The notes beneath the pieces are model-generated. The model saw only the letters and a program-made list of their open reading frames with translations, searched no databases and was not told the DNA's origin. Of a stretch of DNA of 64,000 nt, positions 55,498 to 64,000 are shown piece by piece. This DNA comes from Flavitalea plasmicola (GTDB taxonomy: Bacteria > Bacteroidota > Bacteroidia > Chitinophagales > Chitinophagaceae). Every line of letters starts with the position of its first letter. Position 1 is the stretch's first letter. Where the stretch lies: assembly GCF_030546645.1 (NCBI RefSeq), contig NZ_JAUOTO010000001.1, positions 1 to 64,000 of the forward strand, read 5' to 3'. A program made the position numbers and the translations under genes.

Positions 55498-55516
55498 CTC
55501 CACCAAATGGTGGATT

Positions 55517-56290
55517 TTAATCGATCAATCCGTATGCCTTTGCTTTCACGATAGCCGCTGTCCGATTACCCACTTCCAACTTATGATAGATATTCAGGGT
55601 ATGTGTCTTTACGGTGCTGGGAGAAATAAAAAGCCGGTCCGATATGGCCCGGTTAGGCCAACCTTTTGCTAACAAAGCCAGGACTTCAAGCTCCCTGGCC
55701 GAAATCGGATCTAACAGATAACGTGCGGGTAGCCTTTGGACGGTTTTATTCGTGCCGCTTCGGGCCCGGACATTTTCTAAGGCCTTGGCGATAAATACGG
55801 CAAGCGTTTTCAAAATCTCCAAAGATTGTGGCCCATAGGCATTCTTTCTCCCGGTTCTTACGGAAAGCAGGCCGACTATGTCATTATTGATCAGTAGGGG
55901 CACATACATCAACGAAGCCGGGTTGATCCCATGCATTGGCGTAATAGTATGGGGCAGGTACAAGGGATATTCCTTTTCATAGTCGTTGATCAGCAGTTCT
56001 GATCTATGAGAAAATACCCAGGACGAAAATCGTTCAGGGCTATGGGCGTAGATAGAAAAGTCGGGCAATTTCCGGTTATCTTCCCGCACACCGGAATATT
56101 CGATATGTTCTGTCAGGGGATTGTATATGCCTATTGCAAAAGAGTAAGCATCCATCAGCTTATTCACATGCTCGTAAACAGTATCGATCATTTGTTCAAT
56201 CGTAAATTCGGAAAGTATCGATGCACCTATTTGGTTAAGTATCCTAAGGCTTACTACCAGGGTATGCTCATTCCGCTCGTTACGCGCCAT
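55517..56290 (-). CDS. GAF-domain LuxR-type transcriptional regulator
   Basis: 257 residues. A GAF sensor domain spans about 10-165 (ILNQIGASILSEFTIEQMIDTVYEHV, LMYVPLLINNDIVGLLSVRTG). A C-terminal LuxR helix-turn-helix follows (about 193-255: LDPISARELEVLALLAKGW, NRAISDRLFISPSTVKTHTLNIYHKL). There is no receiver domain, so it probably senses a small molecule through GAF rather than phosphorylation. Cytoplasmic. It lies upstream of the YceI gene on the same strand and could influence it, but YceI has a separate promoter. The ligand and targets are unknown. Confidence 0.9.
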   Translation of the reverse strand: MARNERNEHTLVVSLRILNQIGASILSEFTIEQMIDTVYEHVNKLMDAYSFAIGIYNPLTEHIEYSGVREDNRKLPDFSIYAHSPERFSSWVFSHRSELLINDYEKEYPLYLPHTITPMHGINPASLMYVPLLINNDIVGLLSVRTGRKNAYGPQSLEILKTLAVFIAKALENVRARSGTNKTVQRLPARYLLDPISARELEVLALLAKGWPNRAISDRLFISPSTVKTHTLNIYHKLEVGNRTAAIVKAKAYGLID

Positions 56291-56375
56291 GGATCAGATT
56301 TTGCTATAAGTTACGAATCTATCGCCTGACCTGCCGGGCCGATGGCTCAATAGATCCCGCCAACGGCTCAGTCTT

Positions 56376-56804
56376 TCATCTTGATCCTGCAAGCCTCTTA
56401 TTCAGGTCAGGATTTGTCATCGCCGGGATCGAAGATATTTCTTCGCGCAGTTGTTGAAAGCCAGGCTTTTTGATCAGGAAATAAGCGGCTCCCTGCTCTA
56501 TAATGTACTGTATCTCTGTTTTATTTGAAGTAGTGGAATAGATGATGACGGGAATATGCTGAAAGAAGGGAGATTTTTTTAATGCAGCGAGACATTCCCT
56601 GCCGTTCATAAGCGGCATATTCAGGTCTAAAAAGATCACGTCAGGAATGGGGGTAATCGCGGATCTTAAATGAGTAATCGCCTCTTGTCCATCAGAAGCG
56701 GTAAAACATCGGCACGATGGATCGTTCTTCACCAGCGCTTCGATCAGAAATTGCTGATCATCGGCGTCATCATCGACAATGAAATATGTTTTGGGATGTA
56801 TCAA
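56376..56804 (-). CDS. Single-domain response regulator
   Basis: 142 residues, receiver domain only. The acidic pocket is IVDDDADD (9-16), the phospho-acceptor is Asp60 in IFLDLNMP, the switch Thr/Ser is in IIYSTTSN and the lysine is in YFLIKKPG. It has no output domain, so it would act through protein contact or phosphotransfer, as in Rcp1/CheY-like proteins often found beside hybrid kinases. The large CheB-CheR-kinase gene starts 230 nt away in the opposite direction and lacks a receiver of its own, making it the likely partner. The 56805-57035 gap shows nothing definite. Confidence 0.92.
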   Translation of the reverse strand: MIHPKTYFIVDDDADDQQFLIEALVKNDPSCRCFTASDGQEAITHLRSAITPIPDVIFLDLNMPLMNGRECLAALKKSPFFQHIPVIIYSTTSNKTEIQYIIEQGAAYFLIKKPGFQQLREEISSIPAMTNPDLNKRLAGSR

Positions 56805-57035
56805 AGGTTAAATCCTTAAGCCAATTAGGCTAAGAGAGGTATGTAAGGTAACCTTTTAAGGCGACTTCGCCGATTTTTGTTTATCTTACGTATCGTCTGG
56901 AATAAACAAGGACGTTTTCACTTCTTCACTATCTGGTCTCTTCTACTGATAATTGTTTTTCCATTGGCCTGGTTTGACAGCACTTATTTCCTTACCCGAA
57001 GATCTGGATAGTTGTAGTACTAAGAATTTATTGTT

Positions 57036-60000
57036 ATGACCAAATCAAATAAAGACAAGGTAAAGATCCTTTCCTCCAACCTCTTTCCGGTGGTGGGCAT
57101 CGGCGCTTCAGCCGGCGGGTTGGAAGCCTTCAAAAAATTATTGAAGGCGATCCCGGAAGATTCAGGTATGGCCTACATCCTGGTGCAACATTTGGATCCC
57201 GCCCATGAAAGTATTTTAGCCGACCTGCTGCAGAGGGTTACTAAAATACCGGTGCAGGAAATAACGGACAATATACACGTAGTGCCGGACCATATATATA
57301 TCATTCCATCCAATAAGTTATTGACTGCCACGGACGGGGTTCTCCAGCTTAGCGCCCGCCTTCCGAAAGGCCATAGGAACCTGCCCATCGATGTCTTCTT
57401 CACCTCGTTAGCCGAGGTTCACCAAAGCCACGCCATTGGCGTTGTGCTGTCAGGAACCGCAACAGACGGCACCCTGGGGCTTAAAGCAATTAAGGACCAC
57501 GGGGGCATTACTTTCGCGCAGGAACAGCAATCCGCAGGCTATGACGGAATGCCCCAAAGCGCCATTGACGCAGGAGTAGTAGATTTCATATTGCCGCCTG
57601 AAAAGATCCCAGGCCAATTACTACTATTAAATGATAGTTTCAAGGCCAACCCCATTGGCACGGATGGAAATGCTGAACAAGCACAGGAAAATGGCTTTAA
57701 GCAAATTATTACCCTGCTGCGTATCAGGAGGGGCGTAGATTTCACCTATTACAAGCAAACTACGATCCGCAGGCGTATCAACCGGCGGATAGCCCTGAGC
57801 ATGAAAGGAAGTATTGCCGAATACCTGGCTTTTTTGCAGGAGAATACAGCGGAGCAGGATATTTTATACCAGGACCTGCTTATTCCCGTCACGCAATTTT
57901 TTCGCGATCCTAAGATTTTCGAAAGTTTGAGCGAAACGGTATTTCCTGCACTTTTAAAGGACCGGAAGGAAAATGAACCGTTGCGCATTTGGATAGCCGG
58001 TTGTTCCACCGGCGAGGAGGCGTACTCAATGGTCATGTGCTTTCAGGAATACGTGACGGTTAACGCATCCAATTTGAAAATGCAGCTGTTTGCAACTGAC
58101 ATTTCCGAGACGGCTATCTCCAAGGCTAGGAGCGGGATCTATACGAGTAAAGAGATGAATGGCCTTTCCGCCGATCGCGTGCAACAATTCTTTACCAGGA
58201 CGGATGGTAATTTCCGGCTTAATAAAACGATCAGGGATGCGTGTGTATTCGCCCGTCATAATTACCTTAAAGATCCGCCATTTGCAAAAATTGACCTCAT
58301 CAGCTGCCGGAATTCATTGATCTACCTGGAGCCCTTCCTGCAAAAAAAAGCGCTGACGACCTTTCATTATTCGCTCAAAGAAAGTGGGTTTTTGGTCCTG
58401 GGAAAGTCGGAAACCTCCGGTCAGGCGGCGGAGCTATACAATGATTTTGATAAGACAAATAAATTTTATACGCGGAAAGCCGTCAAAGGGAATTTTTTAC
58501 ATGTGCTGGCTGATCGAAATAATGGGACTTTTAAAGCCGGCGACAGTATGGTTTTTAAGAGCGATGGCAACAAAAATGACTATCAGAAAAGCGGGGATGA
58601 GGTGTTATTGTCTAAGTATGTGCCGCCCGGCGTGATCGTCAACGAAGAAATGGAGATCGTTCAATTTCGTGGGGCGACAGGCATGTGGTTGGAACCCTCT
58701 CCGGGCAAACCCAGCTCACACCTGTTGAAAATGGCGCGCGAAGGTCTGGCCTTTGAATTACGTAATGCTCTGCATAAGGCAAAAAAGAGCAAAGAGGAAG
58801 TGGTAAAGGAAAATATTCCTTTACAGTTTGCAGGCAGGGAACACCTGGTGACCATCGAGGTCATCCCTTTGCCTGAGACGATTGAACCCTACTTCCTGGT
58901 GCTTTTCAGAGATACATCGGCGCCAGGCGACAGCACCGGGGAGCCAAAGACGGGGAATAAAGATCTGGGTACGCCGGATGCAAAGCTCGATAAAGCGATA
59001 ACCCGAAATAAGCTGTTGCAAAGGGAACTGGCCCAGACGAGAGAGGACATGCGAAGTGTTACCGAGGATCAGGAAGCCGCCAATGAAGAATTGCAAAGCG
59101 CCAACGAGGAGCTTCTTTCAGGGAGTGAAGAGCTGCAAAGCCTGAATGAAGAATTGGAGACCTCAAAGGAAGAGGTCCAAACCAGTAACGAGGAACTGAT
59201 CATCGTGAACCAGGAACTATTTGACCGTAATGAGCAGCTGAACCTTTCCCGCCTGTATGCGGAGTCCATCGTTACCACTATCAGCGAGCCGTTGATCATC
59301 CTGAATAAGGAATTGAAAGTAAGAAGCGCCAACAGGGCATTCTATGAAAAATTCCAGGTCAAAGAAGAAGACACTGAGGGGAAGCTCCTGTTTGAATTAG
59401 GTAAGAAGCAATGGAATAAGCCCGAATTGAAAAAAAAGCTGGAAAAGGTCCTTCCGCAAGGGGGCAGTATTGTTGATTATGAAGTGGCGGCCAATTTCCC
59501 TATACTTGGCGAGCGTATTATGTTGTTGAATGCCATCCAGATCGTAAGGGATCCCAGTGAGCAGCAGTCAATACTGATAGCCATTGAAGATGTCACCGAT
59601 AGGTGGAAGAAAAATAAAGAGGACAAAGCGCTGGCTGCAGAAATGGAGAAAAAGGTGCTGGAGAGAACATTTTCGCTGCACGAGGCAAATAGTGAGCTCC
59701 AACATTCAAATGAGAACCTGGCCCAATTTGCATACATCGCGTCGCATGATCTGCAAGAGCCCCTCCGGAAGATCAGGACATTTTCAACCACGCTTCAGGA
59801 TAAATATTTCACCGAATTGCCGGACCCGGTGAAAATACTGGTGACGAAGATCAACGCTTCTGCCGAACGTATGTCCAGCCTTATTAAAGAGCTGCTCAAT
59901 TTCTCACAGCTGCTTAATAGCGATGCCGCTTTTGAACATACGGACCTTGATCAGATCTTAAGCCATGTGATAGCCGATTTCGATCTGCTCATTGCTGAAA

Positions 60001-60425
60001 AAGGAGTGGTTATCAAACGGCAACCCTTGCCTGTCATCGACGCGATCCCCTTGCAGATGAATCAGCTGTTTTACAATTTGCTCAGTAATGCTATTAAATT
60101 TTCCAGACAGGGAATAGCTCCGGTCATTACGATCACTTCGAAAATACTCAAGATCGGAGAGGCTGCGAAATATGCCAGCCTGAACCCGCAGTTCTCATAC
60201 TGTGAAATAGCCATAAAAGACAATGGGATAGGGTTTAAACAAAAAATGGAGGAGCAGATATTCCTGGTTTTCCACAGGCTGCATAGTCAGGAGAAATATA
60301 AGGGGACGGGCATTGGACTGGCGTTGTGTAAAAAGATCATAGATAATCATCATGGTGAAATATCGGCTAAAGCAAAGGAAAATGAAGGGTCGATATTTAA
60401 AATTGTATTGCCTTTAAGCAGGTAG
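57036..60425 (+). CDS. Hybrid CheB-CheR-PAS-histidine kinase
   Basis: 1129 residues. A CheB methylesterase domain (about 15-195) has all three catalytic residues (Ser25 in GIGASAGG, His52 in VQHLDP, Asp144 in TATDGT). A CheR methyltransferase domain follows (about 215-475; SAM motif GCSTGEEAYS). Then come a PAS-like region, a long Glu/Gln-rich coiled coil (about 655-735, repeats of NEEL), a second PAS (about 745-860), a HisKA domain with phospho-acceptor His904 in ASHDLQEPLRK, and a HATPase domain (NLLSNAIKF, DNGIGF, GTGIGLAL). There is no membrane segment. Such fusions are known in Bacteroidota and Proteobacteria and probably tie methyl-group signalling to kinase output. The divergent single-domain response regulator (56376) is the likely target. 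Confidence 0.93.
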   Translation: MTKSNKDKVKILSSNLFPVVGIGASAGGLEAFKKLLKAIPEDSGMAYILVQHLDPAHESILADLLQRVTKIPVQEITDNIHVVPDHIYIIPSNKLLTATDGVLQLSARLPKGHRNLPIDVFFTSLAEVHQSHAIGVVLSGTATDGTLGLKAIKDHGGITFAQEQQSAGYDGMPQSAIDAGVVDFILPPEKIPGQLLLLNDSFKANPIGTDGNAEQAQENGFKQIITLLRIRRGVDFTYYKQTTIRRRINRRIALSMKGSIAEYLAFLQENTAEQDILYQDLLIPVTQFFRDPKIFESLSETVFPALLKDRKENEPLRIWIAGCSTGEEAYSMVMCFQEYVTVNASNLKMQLFATDISETAISKARSGIYTSKEMNGLSADRVQQFFTRTDGNFRLNKTIRDACVFARHNYLKDPPFAKIDLISCRNSLIYLEPFLQKKALTTFHYSLKESGFLVLGKSETSGQAAELYNDFDKTNKFYTRKAVKGNFLHVLADRNNGTFKAGDSMVFKSDGNKNDYQKSGDEVLLSKYVPPGVIVNEEMEIVQFRGATGMWLEPSPGKPSSHLLKMAREGLAFELRNALHKAKKSKEEVVKENIPLQFAGREHLVTIEVIPLPETIEPYFLVLFRDTSAPGDSTGEPKTGNKDLGTPDAKLDKAITRNKLLQRELAQTREDMRSVTEDQEAANEELQSANEELLSGSEELQSLNEELETSKEEVQTSNEELIIVNQELFDRNEQLNLSRLYAESIVTTISEPLIILNKELKVRSANRAFYEKFQVKEEDTEGKLLFELGKKQWNKPELKKKLEKVLPQGGSIVDYEVAANFPILGERIMLLNAIQIVRDPSEQQSILIAIEDVTDRWKKNKEDKALAAEMEKKVLERTFSLHEANSELQHSNENLAQFAYIASHDLQEPLRKIRTFSTTLQDKYFTELPDPVKILVTKINASAERMSSLIKELLNFSQLLNSDAAFEHTDLDQILSHVIADFDLLIAEKGVVIKRQPLPVIDAIPLQMNQLFYNLLSNAIKFSRQGIAPVITITSKILKIGEAAKYASLNPQFSYCEIAIKDNGIGFKQKMEEQIFLVFHRLHSQEKYKGTGIGLALCKKIIDNHHGEISAKAKENEGSIFKIVLPLSR

Positions 60426-60510
60426 AATGTGTGAATTGTATAACGTTTGTGCAGAATGATGTAACACAAATGCGAAAGGGGATCTGTTAACTTTGGGTAT
60501 CCCCACAATT

Positions 60511-61596
60511 ATGCATCAATATCACACATCGGCCGACCCAGGTTGCATGCATGCAAAAAAGGCGAACCTGATGGACTATGTACTGCAGGTGCCATCCTAT
60601 GGATGGTGCGACCTGGAAGGGCGTCTGGTCATCCCCACTTCCCGCCAGATATTAAAAGAGTGCTGGTTTCGACTGAACATTTTCAGGACTAAAAAGAACT
60701 GGCTGGGCTTCTTCAACTGGATCAAGGTGCTGCTGCTCATCCCCTGCCTCTTTATCTTTTTGCTGCAATATTTCAACTTTCACCTGCTGGGGATTGCTTT
60801 TATTTACAGCATGGTGGTCATGGGCACGCACGGGACTATCTGGTATCACCGGTATTGCACGCATGGCGCATATACGTTCAGGAACAAGTTCTGGCGGTTT
60901 ATCACCCGAAACATGACCATCAATATGATCCCGGAGGAAATCTATGTCATTTCCCATCACGTTCATCATGCCAAGTCGGACCAACCCGGAGACCCTTATA
61001 ATGCGGGTGCCGGATTTTTATATTGTTTTCTCGCAGATGTCAACCACCAGACCATTTCAGGATTTTTAACCGAAGACGAATATGCCCGTGTGGTACGGAT
61101 GATGGGACATTCCGGTGTCAGGCCGAACACGTACCGGCAATATCAAAAATGGGGGTCTGTTGCCAGGCCAGGCTGGTCATTGGGTGGATGGATCCTTAAC
61201 TGGGCCTTTTGGGGCGTGGCATTTTACCTGTTGGGAGGTGCGCCGCTGGTCTTCGCATTATTCGGGGCCGCCGGCTTCTGGGCCATAGGGGTTCGGACCT
61301 TCAATTATGAAGGGCATGGCAAGGGGAAAGACAAGCACAAGGAAGGCGTCGACTTTAATAAGGACGATCTTTCCATCAATCAGCTGTGGCCTGGGTATGT
61401 TGCCGGTGAGTGGCATAACAATCACCATCTCTTTCCATCAAGCGCCCGCAGCGGTTTCCTGAACTATCAGCTGGACCTGGCCTGGTATTATATCAAATTC
61501 CTGAAGATCATTGGAGCCGTCAGCAGCTATCACGACTCCAAAAAGCTATTTCTCTCTCAATACCTGCAACCTTATATGAAGAAGAAAAAGCCGTAG
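60511..61596 (+). CDS. Membrane fatty-acid desaturase, acyl-CoA desaturase type
   Basis: About 361 residues from ATG 60511; the TTG at 60493 is unlikely. The three histidine boxes that bind the di-iron centre are present: HRYCTH (HxxxxH), HHVHH and EWHNNHH. Membrane helices occur around 50-90 (LLLIPCLFIFLLQYF, LLGIAFIYSMVVMG) and in the region WILNWAFWGVAFYLLGG. The pattern matches delta-9-type or related acyl desaturases that introduce a double bond into acyl chains, with electrons from ferredoxin or cytochrome b5-like donors. It precedes a second desaturase by 3 nt, in one operon. Regiospecificity cannot be read from sequence. Confidence 0.9.
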   Translation: MHQYHTSADPGCMHAKKANLMDYVLQVPSYGWCDLEGRLVIPTSRQILKECWFRLNIFRTKKNWLGFFNWIKVLLLIPCLFIFLLQYFNFHLLGIAFIYSMVVMGTHGTIWYHRYCTHGAYTFRNKFWRFITRNMTINMIPEEIYVISHHVHHAKSDQPGDPYNAGAGFLYCFLADVNHQTISGFLTEDEYARVVRMMGHSGVRPNTYRQYQKWGSVARPGWSLGGWILNWAFWGVAFYLLGGAPLVFALFGAAGFWAIGVRTFNYEGHGKGKDKHKEGVDFNKDDLSINQLWPGYVAGEWHNNHHLFPSSARSGFLNYQLDLAWYYIKFLKIIGAVSSYHDSKKLFLSQYLQPYMKKKKP

Positions 61597-61599
61597 AAA

Positions 61600-62706
61600 A
61601 TGCCTGCAATAACCTTCAACAATAGCAATAATTCGTTCTTTCAATCTGTCAGAAAGTCGGTGGATCTTTACTTCAAGACCAAAAAGCTGAAAAAGACGGG
61701 AAACTGGAAACTGTATTTAAAAGCGTGGATCTTAATTCCAGGCGGCCTTGGCATTTACTTTTATCTCTTGTCGGGGCATTACAGCCGGGTGATAGGAATA
61801 ATAGTATCGGTCCTTTTAGGGCTGACGCTGGTATGTATAGCTTTTAATGTTATGCATGATGCCTGCCACAATAGCTACTCGGAAAGGAAATGGATAAACA
61901 GCATTATGGGACTGACCATGAATGCACTTGGCAGCAACGCTTTTCTATGGAAGATTAAACATAACATCATACACCATACTTATACCAACATTGATGGGAT
62001 CGATGATGATATTGCCAATAGCCCTTTATTGAGGGAGTGTACTACCCAAAAATGGATACCGATCCATCGCTTCCAGTTTCTCTATATGTTTGTCCTTTAT
62101 TCTATCAGCACCTTATCATGGATGCTCGGCACTGACTTTGTGAGATACTTTGCCAAAAAAGTCCATACTACGCCGATCAGCAAGATCAGCGTTAAGGAGC
62201 ACGTTATATTTTGGGCCAGCAAGCTGTTATATGTTTTCTTCTATGTTCTGGTGCCCATTTATACGTTGGGTTGGCGGCCCTGGCTGACCGGCTTTTTAGT
62301 GGTTCATTTAACAATGGGTTTATCCTTATCAGTGGTGTTTCAGTTAGCCCATGTGGTAGAAAAGACTACTTTCAGGACGGTGGAAGGGCCACATAAAGTA
62401 ATAGCTACCGAATGGGCGGTCCATGAAGTAAGCACTACTGCCGATTTTGCCCCGCAAAACAAGGTGATTTCCTGGCTGTTGGGGGGGCTGAATTTCCAGA
62501 TAGAGCATCATCTCTTCCCCCAGATCAGCCATATACACTATTTCGCCTTAAGCGAAATAGTGCGAAGACAATGCGAACTTTTCGGCATTCCCTATAATTG
62601 TTACCCGTCTGCAAGACAAGCATTTTATTCGCATGTACGGCTGATGAAAAGATTGGGGAGCAAGTCATTTACAGGTCTTCCAACGTCGAGCGTCTCTTGT
62701 TCTTGA
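61600..62706 (+). CDS. Fatty-acid desaturase, front-end (delta-6-like) type
   Basis: 368 residues. Histidine boxes HDACHN (HxxxH), HNIIHH (HxxHH) and the variant third box QIEHH (QxxHH) are those of front-end desaturases such as delta-5/delta-6 enzymes, though the cytochrome b5 domain often fused to them is absent. Several transmembrane segments are visible (about 50-90 and 195-245). It starts 3 nt after the preceding desaturase, so the two are probably translated together and may act in sequence. The 3' end overlaps by 38 nt the tail of the convergent AraC-type gene. Confidence 0.9.
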   Translation: MPAITFNNSNNSFFQSVRKSVDLYFKTKKLKKTGNWKLYLKAWILIPGGLGIYFYLLSGHYSRVIGIIVSVLLGLTLVCIAFNVMHDACHNSYSERKWINSIMGLTMNALGSNAFLWKIKHNIIHHTYTNIDGIDDDIANSPLLRECTTQKWIPIHRFQFLYMFVLYSISTLSWMLGTDFVRYFAKKVHTTPISKISVKEHVIFWASKLLYVFFYVLVPIYTLGWRPWLTGFLVVHLTMGLSLSVVFQLAHVVEKTTFRTVEGPHKVIATEWAVHEVSTTADFAPQNKVISWLLGGLNFQIEHHLFPQISHIHYFALSEIVRRQCELFGIPYNCYPSARQAFYSHVRLMKRLGSKSFTGLPTSSVSCS

Positions 62707-63229
62707 GCTCTTTAAAATGAGAAGGGGTCAGCCCAGTGGTTTTCTTAAACTGGGTGCAGAGATGCGCCACGCTGCTGTAGTGCATTTTGTACGCAATCTC
62801 GGTAAGCGACAGCTCATTATAGACAAGAAATTCCTTCACTCGCTCTATCTTATGAGATATATAGAATTTTTCGATCGTAATACCCTGTACCTCTGAAAAG
62901 AGGTTGGCAAGGTAGGTATAATCGTAGTGTAATTTTTGACTCAAATAAACGGATAAATTGATGGTCAGCGGCTCCTCGGAATAGTGTACTAATTCAACAA
63001 TGAGGGTCTTAATTTTCTGGATCAATATGCTTTTCTTGTCATCCATCAATTCAAGTCCATATTTTAGCAATCCTTCCCTGACCTGTTCACGTTGGGCACG
63101 GGAGATATCTTTCTCAAGTTCCGCCTCTCCTAATTCAACTGAGGTATACTTCAACCCTAATTTTGCCAGTTCGTCCTTAACCACCATTTTGCAGCGGATG
63201 CACACCATATTTTTGATATAGAGTTTCAA
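62669..63229 (-). CDS. AraC-family regulator with N-terminal CxxC
   Basis: 186 residues. The start codon appears to be TTG at 63229, because homologue-like MKLYIKNMVC precedes the first ATG (63208). The N-terminus holds a CxxC (Cys10, Cys13, in MVCIRCK) of heavy-metal-domain type. A C-terminal AraC double helix-turn-helix follows (about 85-180: LSVYLSQKLHYDYTYLANLFSEV, LSLTEIAYKMHYSSVAHLCTQFKK). The CxxC suggests metal or redox sensing, but the ligand is not known. It is convergent with, and overlaps, the desaturase gene, so antisense interplay is possible. Confidence 0.85.
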   Translation of the reverse strand: MKLYIKNMVCIRCKMVVKDELAKLGLKYTSVELGEAELEKDISRAQREQVREGLLKYGLELMDDKKSILIQKIKTLIVELVHYSEEPLTINLSVYLSQKLHYDYTYLANLFSEVQGITIEKFYISHKIERVKEFLVYNELSLTEIAYKMHYSSVAHLCTQFKKTTGLTPSHFKELKNKRRSTLEDL

Positions 63230-63317
63230 GGAGAAAAGTGTTAAATAGCGGCAGTATTGACAAAATCGGAACGGATTACCCTTCTTTGAAAGTTAGCAAT
63301 TTTTTGTCATATCGCAA

Positions 63318-64000
63318 TTATTGCCCTATTGCCCCTGTCCCTATGGTGCGCAGAAATTGTTCCCAACTGAGGCTGTTCGGGTTTATTTGGCGGCTCCACA
63401 GCAGGTGGCGATCTTTTCTGAAATATCCATATTCGACCGCGTACCCGACCATTCCCAGGATCTCACGCACTAACATCTCATTTGAACCAAATTCCGGGAA
63501 ATGATGAAGGAGGCCCTCCCGTGTGAATGCGGAACTGTATGCCGCTTTCTTTCCCGTGACCCGGGTGAAAGTATCGACCATCTCCTGAGGTGAGATCATC
63601 TCGCCGATTACCGGCAAGGACTCACCGGCATACTGACCTGGATTCGAAAAAATTTCCAGCACGGCAGGGCCTGTGGCCGTAAGAGGATCAACAAATGGCG
63701 CACGGAAGTCCTTTGGCAAATAGATCGGGAATACAAGTGTATCGCCTTCCATACGAGGCGGGTAGAATTCAATCAGGTTAGTGTAAAAGAAAGCCATGTA
63801 GATAAACGAGCTGGTGACGGGCAGCGTACGAATATATTCTTCTATTTTGGCTTTGTCTGTAAAATGGGGAGCAAACATTTTTCCTTCCGTAATTTTATCT
63901 ACATTTTCCAGGCTGCTGAAGATAACATGCCGTACTCCCGCCTCAACCGCCGCATCCGCCAACTGTTTGCCCAACTCCATCTCGTGCGTTGCCGGTGGGA
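63318..64000 (-). CDS. NmrA-like NAD(P)-binding protein, 5' end outside the window
   Basis: The frame runs to the right edge (upstream residues PPATHEMELGKQ are still coding), so the N-terminus with the Rossmann glycine motif is missing. What remains is the C-terminal 220 or more residues of an NmrA/HSCARG-type short-chain fold protein: ELGKQLADAAVEAGVRHVIFSSLEN, FFYTNLIEFYPPR and PFVDPLTATGPAVLEIFSNP. The family binds NAD(P) and often acts as a redox-linked regulator rather than an enzyme. It lies about 90 nt downstream of the AraC-type gene's start on the same strand, with no sign of shared control. Confidence 0.88.
   Translation of the reverse strand, partial: PPATHEMELGKQLADAAVEAGVRHVIFSSLENVDKITEGKMFAPHFTDKAKIEEYIRTLPVTSSFIYMAFFYTNLIEFYPPRMEGDTLVFPIYLPKDFRAPFVDPLTATGPAVLEIFSNPGQYAGESLPVIGEMISPQEMVDTFTRVTGKKAAYSSAFTREGLLHHFPEFGSNEMLVREILGMVGYAVEYGYFRKDRHLLWSRQINPNSLSWEQFLRTIGTGAIGQ

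Overview
The window looks like a Bacteroidota chromosome, most likely a Chitinophaga-type member of the Chitinophagaceae. Four things point there: Bacteroidota-style promoters (TTG or TTTG near -33, TAnnTTTG near -7) at several genes, few Shine-Dalgarno sites, families largely confined to the phylum (DUF4293, DUF6427, FtsX-type permeases without an ATPase, a Zn-PLC/S1-P1-like secreted enzyme), and roughly 50% G+C. No phage, transposase, CRISPR array or rRNA was seen.

Region 1 (1-15007) is the right end of a nonribosomal peptide cluster on the + strand. It holds the 3' end of one synthetase, an SbnA-like enzyme, a 4165-residue three-module synthetase and an SbnB-like enzyme, spaced 5-23 nt apart as one operon. 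SbnA and SbnB together make L-2,3-diaminopropionate (Dap). The large synthetase reads TubC-type docking-C-A(Thr)-PCP-E-C-A(unusual pocket, probably Dap)-PCP-C-A(Tyr-like)-PCP-E, so it should add D-Thr, Dap and D-Tyr. It has no thioesterase and ends in an acidic docking-like tail, so chain release must be encoded elsewhere, probably left of the window.

Region 2 (15028-32159) is mostly housekeeping: an FtsX/MacB-type permease, two membrane-anchored alpha/beta hydrolases, Kup, a conserved secreted protein, a DUF6427 membrane protein, purQ, a two-gene DsbD system, an ECF-type sigma factor and uvrA.

Region 3 (32181-40128) carries a VOC/bleomycin-resistance-like protein, a Crp/Fnr regulator and a tripartite RND efflux operon. 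The RND pump and the outer-membrane channel are fused into one 1545-residue reading frame. A TetR gene lies upstream, and a near-identical 22-bp site precedes both the TetR and the adaptor gene.

Region 4 (40175-53517) contains a DUF4293 protein, glyA, a sugar nucleotidyltransferase, a small secreted beta-sandwich protein, an acidic helical protein, a patatin-like protein, a NatAB-type ABC transporter, the Zn-PLC-like enzyme, a COG2509 flavoprotein, dnaA and tRNA-Ser(GCT). The tRNA 3' end abuts one arm of a perfect 20-bp inverted repeat.

Region 5 (53825-64000) holds a secreted hydrolase, a YceI lipoprotein, a GAF-LuxR regulator, a response regulator, a CheB-CheR-PAS-histidine kinase hybrid, two fatty-acid desaturases in an operon, an AraC regulator with a CxxC N-terminus, and the 3' part of an NmrA-like gene.

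Six intergenic stretches (near 18.3, 19.2, 24.2, 43.6, 43.75 and 49.25 kb) carry related inverted repeats built from degenerate 7-bp units of the type AAGCTNC. They sit at gene ends. Two supply stop codons of neighbouring genes, and one appears to supply the -33 element of the purQ promoter. This repeat family, the pump-channel fusion and the Dap synthetase are the most notable items in the window.
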